27,503 nt of DNA from a virus. The position numbers and the translations under genes are program-made. The first letter of the stretch is position 1. Each line of letters begins with the position of its first letter. The stretch spans positions 1 to 27,503 of the IMG/VR virus record IMGVR_UViG_3300025853_000523, one strand, 5' to 3'. Under the pieces are notes generated by a model, which did not search any database, had not been told where the DNA came from, and worked only from the letters and a program-made list of their open reading frames with translations. Shown here piece after piece: positions 23,393 to 27,503 of this stretch.

Positions 23393-24163
23393 TCAGGTCT
23401 GGCTGAAGTCGAAGCTTGGGGTGCCAGATGGACGGAAGCTTACGCTTACAGACTGTGCGTCGTCGGGAGTGACGTTCATGCTGGCAGAAGTCAGCACTGC
23501 TTCAAACTCGATGGAACGGCTTTCGGCTTCGTTCACTGAACCGCTGCTGAACACTTGGTCGGTGTAAAGCTTGAAGGCAGCACCAGTTTGGTTGCGCTGA
23601 AGCACGTCCTCGATCATGCGGTTGCTGAGGGAAGCGTCTTCGTCGGTCATGTAGACCGTTGCGCTGCCCGTACCATCGCCGAAACCGGAGATGTAGCTGC
23701 GGAATGGAACGTACTGACCAGGGGTTTGACCGATGGTGGTTACATCGATTTCAGCACGGTTGATCTCAAAGCTCCAGTCGCGGACCTGTCCGACTACTGC
23801 AAATGCGGCGTAGGCAACTTGGAAAGCGTTAGGGCTAACAGCTGTGCCGTCATCGGTGATGGTGATTGTCGCTCCACCCAGGGTGGCAGACACCTGCAGC
23901 ACTCCGGTGCTGGCGGTATAAGCAATAACGTAGTAGGTGGTCGAAAGGCTGAGTCCTGCGGGAAGTGTGCCTGTGCCTGCGCCGCCAGTTTGAGTGTTGA
24001 TCACACTAAACTGCACTGGATCGCCTACTTTCAAGTTCAAGTAGGTTCCAACAGTAATGGTGTCTGCGCCAGTATCGACGTTAGACTCGGCAAAACTGCT
24101 GGTTGTTCCAGCGGGCTTGTAGTAGAGGGCACCTGAAGTGCCGGAAAGAACGGTGGTTGCCAT
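23393..24163 (-). CDS. Major tail (tube) protein (256 aa)
   Basis: The repeating subunit of the tail tube. About 125-175 carries the tube signature: QVRDWSFEINRAEIDVTTIG, then FRSYISGFGDGTGSATVYM. ESRSIEFEAVLTSASMNV and SVSVSFRPSGTP follow near the end, as in lambda gpV-type folds. An N-terminal domain of about 110 residues (NVDTGADTITVGTYLNLKVG and on, YYVIAYTASTGVLQVSATLG) is an Ig/beta-sandwich-like addition that may face outward. It lies between the tail terminator and the chaperones and is followed by its own transcription terminator, as expected for a highly made protein. Confidence 0.88.
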   Translation of the reverse strand: MATTVLSGTSGALYYKPAGTTSSFAESNVDTGADTITVGTYLNLKVGDPVQFSVINTQTGGAGTGTLPAGLSLSTTYYVIAYTASTGVLQVSATLGGATITITDDGTAVSPNAFQVAYAAFAVVGQVRDWSFEINRAEIDVTTIGQTPGQYVPFRSYISGFGDGTGSATVYMTDEDASLSNRMIEDVLQRNQTGAAFKLYTDQVFSSGSVNEAESRSIEFEAVLTSASMNVTPDDAQSVSVSFRPSGTPSFDFSQT

Positions 24164-24227
24164 TGGGCGTACCAGGGAATAAGGGTCTCCGCGGGCACTG
24201 CCCGGCTACCTACAGGTTAGCGACTAT

Positions 24228-24659
24228 TTAAGTCAGCACAGTTGCTACATAGCCTGTATCAATACGACCTACAAAGTGCGGGGATTCATCAGTCGCTGAA
24301 AATGTAGGACCGTTTATTTCTCCCAATTTAACAAACACACCTGTAGTAGTTTTAGACGTGTTATTAAGTGTCTCTAGTACATTTACTGCCGTTGTAACTA
24401 GCTCTTGATTACGAGCAGGACCACGGCCCTTTTCTGTGAACAAGCGGATTACTAACGCACCACGGGCGTTGTCCACGCTGGAGGTCAGTGTTGGTTCGTT
24501 GGTTAGACCAAACGTGATGTTGACGCGGACATACTCGGTGGTTGTATTTGGTGGTACGGCAGTGATGTTGTCGAAATACACTGGTACTGCAGGGGACAAG
24601 TTGTTAAACGCCGTCAGTAGCGGGTTCTCCATTGATGCCCGAATCGCTTGGTAGTTCAT
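24228..24659 (-). CDS. Tail terminator protein, gpU / DUF4128-like (143 aa)
   Basis: Caps the tail tube when it reaches full length and joins it to the head. It starts with a helix (MNYQAIRASMENPLLTAFNN) followed by VPVYFDNITAVPPNTTTEYV, then beta strands GALVIRLFTEKGRG and a long helix ELVTTAVNVLETLNN. This alpha-beta layout with F/W-D/P-N-x-T-x-x-P and E-Y-V-R-V is that of the gpU/DUF4128 tail-terminator group. The ATG overlaps the stop of the gp10-like gene (ATGA). The order gp10-like, terminator, major tail protein supports the call. Confidence 0.8.
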   Translation of the reverse strand: MNYQAIRASMENPLLTAFNNLSPAVPVYFDNITAVPPNTTTEYVRVNITFGLTNEPTLTSSVDNARGALVIRLFTEKGRGPARNQELVTTAVNVLETLNNTSKTTTGVFVKLGEINGPTFSATDESPHFVGRIDTGYVATVLT

Positions 24660-25240
24660 TGCAGTCCTTTAAACAGGTCATCCATTTCAATTTTGACGGC
24701 GCGATCCAGTTTGCCCCCTTCTACATAACTAGCGAACCAGTCAAGATCAGCAGTGGCGCTGGACTCACTGTCTGGGTTACCCCCACCGACATAGCCTCGG
24801 TAGGACGGCTGTTGACGGCCACCATCACCTTCACGAAATTTATTTCGACCTAGTTGAGTTTGTGGGAAAGGTTGACCTGGAGGCCGGATAAAAGCACTTT
24901 CAACTAAATCCGTGGCCTCAGCTGCGTATTCTGCAAAGTTTGAAATGGTAAAAACAACTTTGTCCTTTGTAAGCACACTTTTTGCTACTTGGGGGCCTGT
25001 TACAGCAGGCGTAAAAATGGGCCTTGGTTCGCCCGGCTGGCCATCACCTTTAGAACTACCTATACCGCCCACGGGACTTTCAATCTGCCAAGAGTTTGAA
25101 AATTTACCACTCCAGCTTGGACCCTCCTGCTGTAATTCACGGACTGTGCGTTCTGCGGCAGCTTTTGGGCCGTTAAATACCGTAGTCGCAGCTACCCGGT
25201 CCAGTTCTTTTAAAAGCTTAAATAGACCGTTCTTAGCCAT
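24656..25240 (-). CDS. HK97 gp10-like / gpZ-like tail completion protein (194 aa)
   Basis: Helps form the top of the tail or the neck. The N-terminal helix (LFKLLKELDRVAATTVFNGP, KAAAERTVRELQQ) is followed by GPSWSGKFSNSWQIESP, the position of the P-x-x-T/S-G-x-L-x-x-S-W motif of HK97 gp10 proteins, and VVFTISNFAEYAAEA. A long Gly/Pro/Gln-rich loop (about 118-165) is an extension compared with short gp10 proteins. It sits between the stopper-like protein and the tail terminator, the usual place, and overlaps both by 1-4 bases. Confidence 0.8.
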   Translation of the reverse strand: MAKNGLFKLLKELDRVAATTVFNGPKAAAERTVRELQQEGPSWSGKFSNSWQIESPVGGIGSSKGDGQPGEPRPIFTPAVTGPQVAKSVLTKDKVVFTISNFAEYAAEATDLVESAFIRPPGQPFPQTQLGRNKFREGDGGRQQPSYRGYVGGGNPDSESSATADLDWFASYVEGGKLDRAVKIEMDDLFKGLQ

Positions 25241-25617
25241 TACTGTGGCCTCACGATCAGGGTGTGGTATATGGGATTGTCACCACGATAGGTCAAAATG
25301 TTGATGATCTTAGCTTCGCGGGTTTCGCCTGCCTGCGGATACTGCACACGGTCGGCTTCTGTTGGATAATAATCGCCAAGTTCTGCCGTACCAATCAAAA
25401 TCTTTACGTCCGTGCTTTGATACAAGCCCTCGGATTCGCGCGGGGTAAGGCGGCTGATGATGCCCTTTACCGTGACATTGGTATCCGCTCCAGTCACAGC
25501 TCCTGTGGTTGGGTCGTAGGCGCGGGGTGTAGTGGTCTTGATGTACGTGATGTCCTGGCCCCAGTCGTTAAAGATCTGGGCCGGAATTGGTGAAAAGGTG
25601 TCGTCTATTTTTGACAT
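25240..25617 (-). CDS. Head-tail stopper / head completion-like protein (126 aa)
   Basis: I chose ATG 25617 (MSKIDDTFSPIPAQIFNDWG), two bases before the preceding stop codon's inner edge and with AGAGGA four bases upstream; an in-frame start 90 bases earlier lies inside the adaptor gene. The sequence is beta-rich: DITYIKTTTPRAYDPTTG, VKGIISRLTPRESEGLY, VKILIGTAELGDYYPTEADR and REAKIINILTYRGDNPIYHT. That is the pattern of stopper proteins (SPP1 gp16 / HK97 gp7-type) that plug the connector after packaging. The neighbours, adaptor before and gp10-like after, fit this. Confidence 0.77.
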   Translation of the reverse strand: MSKIDDTFSPIPAQIFNDWGQDITYIKTTTPRAYDPTTGAVTGADTNVTVKGIISRLTPRESEGLYQSTDVKILIGTAELGDYYPTEADRVQYPQAGETREAKIINILTYRGDNPIYHTLIVRPQ

Positions 25618-25618
25618 T

Positions 25619-26149
25619 TCATCCTCTAACAACGCGCACTTGATAACCCCCAGAACCGCCCAAGGTGAAGGCTCCAAGGTAAGACTGTAACCACGGGTAG
25701 ACATCAAAAATGTTGTTCACAGATCCAGTTGCCTGGCTATCCGTGTTGTACTTCACCTTTAGTTCGCCTAGCTCGACTTCTTCATACAAACCTTCGGTTC
25801 CGGTGTTACCGGTGACCGCATCGGTATCGTTTGCTAACGCACGCGCCAGCTCGTAGGTGGCGTATTTGATGTCGGCTGGGATGACGGAACATGTAAGTTC
25901 CACACGGTCAACGTGGTAGTTGTTGCGCGGCCAGCTCAGGGCTTGGCCGTTACTGCAACGGTCGCCGTAAAAGTTAAGTACGTCGATCCAGCGGGTTGCG
26001 CTGATGATGGCGCGGTTCTTTTGGTCGTCAGTTTTGTCGTCCCAGGTGGAAGAACTTGGAACGGTCTCGAAATAGGCGTTTGCTTCCGCCAGCGTTACAA
26101 AGCTGTTGGCGTTTTCGCCCTTTAATGTGGCATCGATTGTTGCGGCCAC
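25619..26149 (-). CDS. Head-tail adaptor (DnaT-like/gp6-like connector, 176 aa)
   Basis: Binds beneath the portal and forms the first connector ring. It starts with GTG (MAATIDATLKGENANSFVTL). The N-terminal NSFVTLAEANAYFET and the helix KNRAIISATRWIDVLNFYGD with ALSWPRNN are typical of the group annotated as putative DnaT-like ssDNA-binding protein in phages, which is a connector rather than a replication protein. A helix IPADIKYATYELARALAND and beta strands follow. It is the first gene after the capsid terminator. Confidence 0.82.
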   Translation of the reverse strand: MAATIDATLKGENANSFVTLAEANAYFETVPSSSTWDDKTDDQKNRAIISATRWIDVLNFYGDRCSNGQALSWPRNNYHVDRVELTCSVIPADIKYATYELARALANDTDAVTGNTGTEGLYEEVELGELKVKYNTDSQATGSVNNIFDVYPWLQSYLGAFTLGGSGGYQVRVVRG

Positions 26150-26186
26150 AAGACTGCAGGAATACTTTCTCTGATTTTAGCCCAAT

Positions 26187-26208
26187 AAAAAACCCCGCCG
26201 AAGCGGGG
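26187..26208 (-). terminator. Rho-independent terminator after the major capsid protein
   Basis: The - strand forms CCCCGC-TTCG-GCGGGG, a six-pair GC stem with a very stable UUCG loop, followed by six T. It lies 25 bases past the capsid stop and before the adaptor gene. It should lower expression of downstream genes relative to the capsid. Confidence 0.93.
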
Positions 26209-26232
26209 CAATATCAGCTTTTGCTGGACGTA

Positions 26233-27315
26233 TCAGGCGATTGCACTGGTGTCCAGTGGGCTGTTGACGATCAGCTCGACCATTGGGATCAGGTCGATGT
26301 CGTAGGTGGCTGACCAGTTGCCAGCAGTGGCCAGAGTGCCATTGGTGGGGTTGTCACCAGCACTGGTCCACTTGGTGCCCATCACGTGATAGGCGGTGTG
26401 GTAGTCCACAGAAAGCACGTCTTGCTTCGAGAGCACGTTGCGGTCTGCTTCAATGCGCAGATCCTGCTGGACGCCTTCCAGAACTGAACCACCCTTCATC
26501 AGGTAGCAGCGGAACTCCTTGACGTGGGTTGCCGTGCCAGGGATCACAGTGTTGACCTGTGGGTCCATGATCACGTTACAGCCAGCAAATTCGCCGATGG
26601 AGCGGGCTCCAACGCCGACGCCGCCACCGCCCCAGGTCACTGCGCCAGAAGCGGCCAGTGCAGAGGTGCTGAAGGTAAGAAGGCCAACCTGATACAGGTA
26701 GAAACCAACGGATGGGTGGACAATCAAGGTGTCCAGCTCATCGCCACGCTCGCCAAGAGCAGCGCGGGCCTCAGCCAAATTGGCTGCGGTCAGGAAGTTG
26801 GCTTCGCCTTGTCCTGAGGTTGCAGCAACTGCCTTGTCCAAAGAATGGGCAGACAATGCTGTGCCAAACAAACCAGCAAGCTGGGAGAACAGGCGTGCGC
26901 TGTTCAGCTTGTTGATTGCATCGGCAAGCTGGTTGCGGATGTGAAGCATTGGGTCTTCGCCCGCTGCCAACATTGCAACGTCGTCCACTGCATACGCGAA
27001 ACCGCGGTGGCAGATGGAAGCGATCTGGGTGCCGGTGCCAATCTTCTGTGGAGTTAGGTAGCCAGCGGTGCTTGTGCCCCACGTAGCTGTACCATCCATG
27101 ATCTCCTCAGTTGGAGATACTGGATTGAACTCAGGGACTTGGATGCGGGTGCCGCCTTCGCGGGCATCCAGCAAAGGATTACGAACAACAGCGCCAGACT
27201 TGATGAACAAGCTGCGCTCTTTTACTGCCTCAGACACATAGGTGCTGAGATTATTCCTTTTTACGATGTCCGCGAGAAGGACACCGCCGGAATAATTCTG
27301 AAATGGTGCGGCCAT
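26233..27315 (-). CDS. Major capsid protein (360 aa)
   Basis: Forms the head shell. It starts MAAPFQNYSGGVLLADIVKR. The N-terminal part leads into FIKSGAVVRNP and GTRIQVPEFNPVSPTEEIMD, then helices (MLHIRNQLADAINKLNSARL), an A-domain-like EARAALGERGDELDTLIVHP, SVGFYLYQVGLLTF and a C-terminal GCNVIMDPQVNTV / EFRCYLMKGGSV strand pattern. Together these read as an HK97-fold capsid protein of the group that lacks a fused protease. Length and position before the connector genes agree. It has no clear Shine-Dalgarno but is followed by a strong terminator. Confidence 0.92.
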   Translation of the reverse strand: MAAPFQNYSGGVLLADIVKRNNLSTYVSEAVKERSLFIKSGAVVRNPLLDAREGGTRIQVPEFNPVSPTEEIMDGTATWGTSTAGYLTPQKIGTGTQIASICHRGFAYAVDDVAMLAAGEDPMLHIRNQLADAINKLNSARLFSQLAGLFGTALSAHSLDKAVAATSGQGEANFLTAANLAEARAALGERGDELDTLIVHPSVGFYLYQVGLLTFSTSALAASGAVTWGGGGVGVGARSIGEFAGCNVIMDPQVNTVIPGTATHVKEFRCYLMKGGSVLEGVQQDLRIEADRNVLSKQDVLSVDYHTAYHVMGTKWTSAGDNPTNGTLATAGNWSATYDIDLIPMVELIVNSPLDTSAIA

Positions 27316-27373
27316 CTTAGAAAACCAACGTTAAAGGTGTGTGCGGGGTCCAAGCCACGGACTTGGTGAGACA

Positions 27374-27388
27374 AGCCCCACCGGGGCT
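27374..27388 (-). terminator. Hairpin in the leader before the capsid gene
   Basis: AGCCCC at 27374-27379 pairs with GGGGCT at 27383-27388 around a 3-nt loop, overlapping the stop of the 35-aa gene. On the - strand TTGTCT follows, too poor for a full terminator. A second stem (CCAAG / CTTGG) lies just downstream. These may partly stop or stabilise the message between the small gene and the capsid gene. Confidence 0.4.
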
Positions 27389-27494
27389 ACAAAGAAGCTT
27401 CCCTTTCCAGCACAGCTGCAAGTTCGGGCTCCTCTGCTTTTAGTTGCATTTGTCTCGTTATGTTAATACTACCGGCCTTGAATGGATTGGGCAT
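27387..27494 (-). CDS. Short protein upstream of the capsid gene (35 aa, may extend past the window)
   Basis: ATG at 27494 gives MPNPFKAGSINITRQMQLKA, and the frame ends at TAG 27389-27387. The frame is still open to the right edge, so an earlier start is possible. I recognise the M-x-N-P-F-x-x-G-S...T-x-Q pattern with a helical acidic ending as a short uncharacterised phage protein often lying next to capsid genes. It could be the tail end of a scaffold-type protein instead. Function unknown. Confidence 0.6.
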   Translation of the reverse strand: MPNPFKAGSINITRQMQLKAEEPELAAVLEREASL

Positions 27495-27503
27495 TCCAGG
27501 GGC

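Noticed and set aside
23555-24136. 193-codon open frame on the + strand
   Set aside because: It lies wholly antisense to the major tail protein, has Cys/Gly-rich low-quality sequence and no neighbours in the same direction; a shadow frame.
1-27503. Integrase, attachment site, tRNA or auxiliary photosynthesis gene
   Set aside because: Looked for in the gaps and frames; none seen. All gaps over 50 bases are accounted for by hairpins, small genes or short featureless spacers such as 24164-24227.

Overview
The window is part of the genome of a tailed double-stranded DNA phage, most likely a long-tailed (siphovirus-type) cyanophage. The siphovirus call rests on a long tape-measure protein, a tail-assembly chaperone pair with a -1 frameshift site, a tail terminator, gpL/gpK/gpJ-like tail-tip proteins and a separate major tail protein. 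No contractile-tail genes are seen. The cyanobacterial host is inferred from a sigma-70 factor that reads like cyanobacterial RpoD-group sigmas, a ThyX, and several small proteins that I recognise from cyanophage genomes. No integrase, repressor, CRISPR array, tRNA or rRNA gene is visible. The family calls come from reading motifs; no database search was done.

The left arm (1-4838, + strand) is a metabolism, replication and transcription cassette. It holds a family-A DNA polymerase cut by the window edge, two small unknowns, a ribbon-helix-helix-like protein, a 70-aa unknown, a sigma-70 factor, a zinc-ribbon protein, thymidylate synthase ThyX and two more small proteins. From 2538 to 4838 each gene overlaps the next, mostly by 1-4 nt, which suggests translational coupling.

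The right arm (4787-27503, - strand, read right to left) is the late region. In transcription order it runs: 35-aa protein, major capsid protein, terminator, head-tail adaptor, stopper-like protein, gp10-like protein, tail terminator, major tail protein, terminator, tail chaperones, tape measure, gpL-like protein, NlpC/P60-like peptidase, gpJ-like tip protein, a tail protein, two tail-tube-like proteins, beta-helix tailspike, small protein, tail fibre, DUF7936-like protein, two small basic or helical proteins, membrane/coiled-coil protein, holin candidate, small unknown, GH24 endolysin and HNH endonuclease. Portal, terminase and protease would be expected beyond the right edge. The arms converge and overlap tail-to-tail at 4787-4838.

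No stretch longer than about 300 bases lacks a gene; the 6441-6796 interval holds two genes shorter than 50 codons. The most interesting points are: a frame-shifted fragment of a different tail-fibre ending, directly after the present fibre and matching an internal fibre segment (49 of 60 bases by eye); the CCCAAAA frameshift site; three proteins sharing a tail-tube signature; two near-identical terminators placed after the capsid and tail-tube genes; and the sigma/zinc-ribbon/ThyX cassette.
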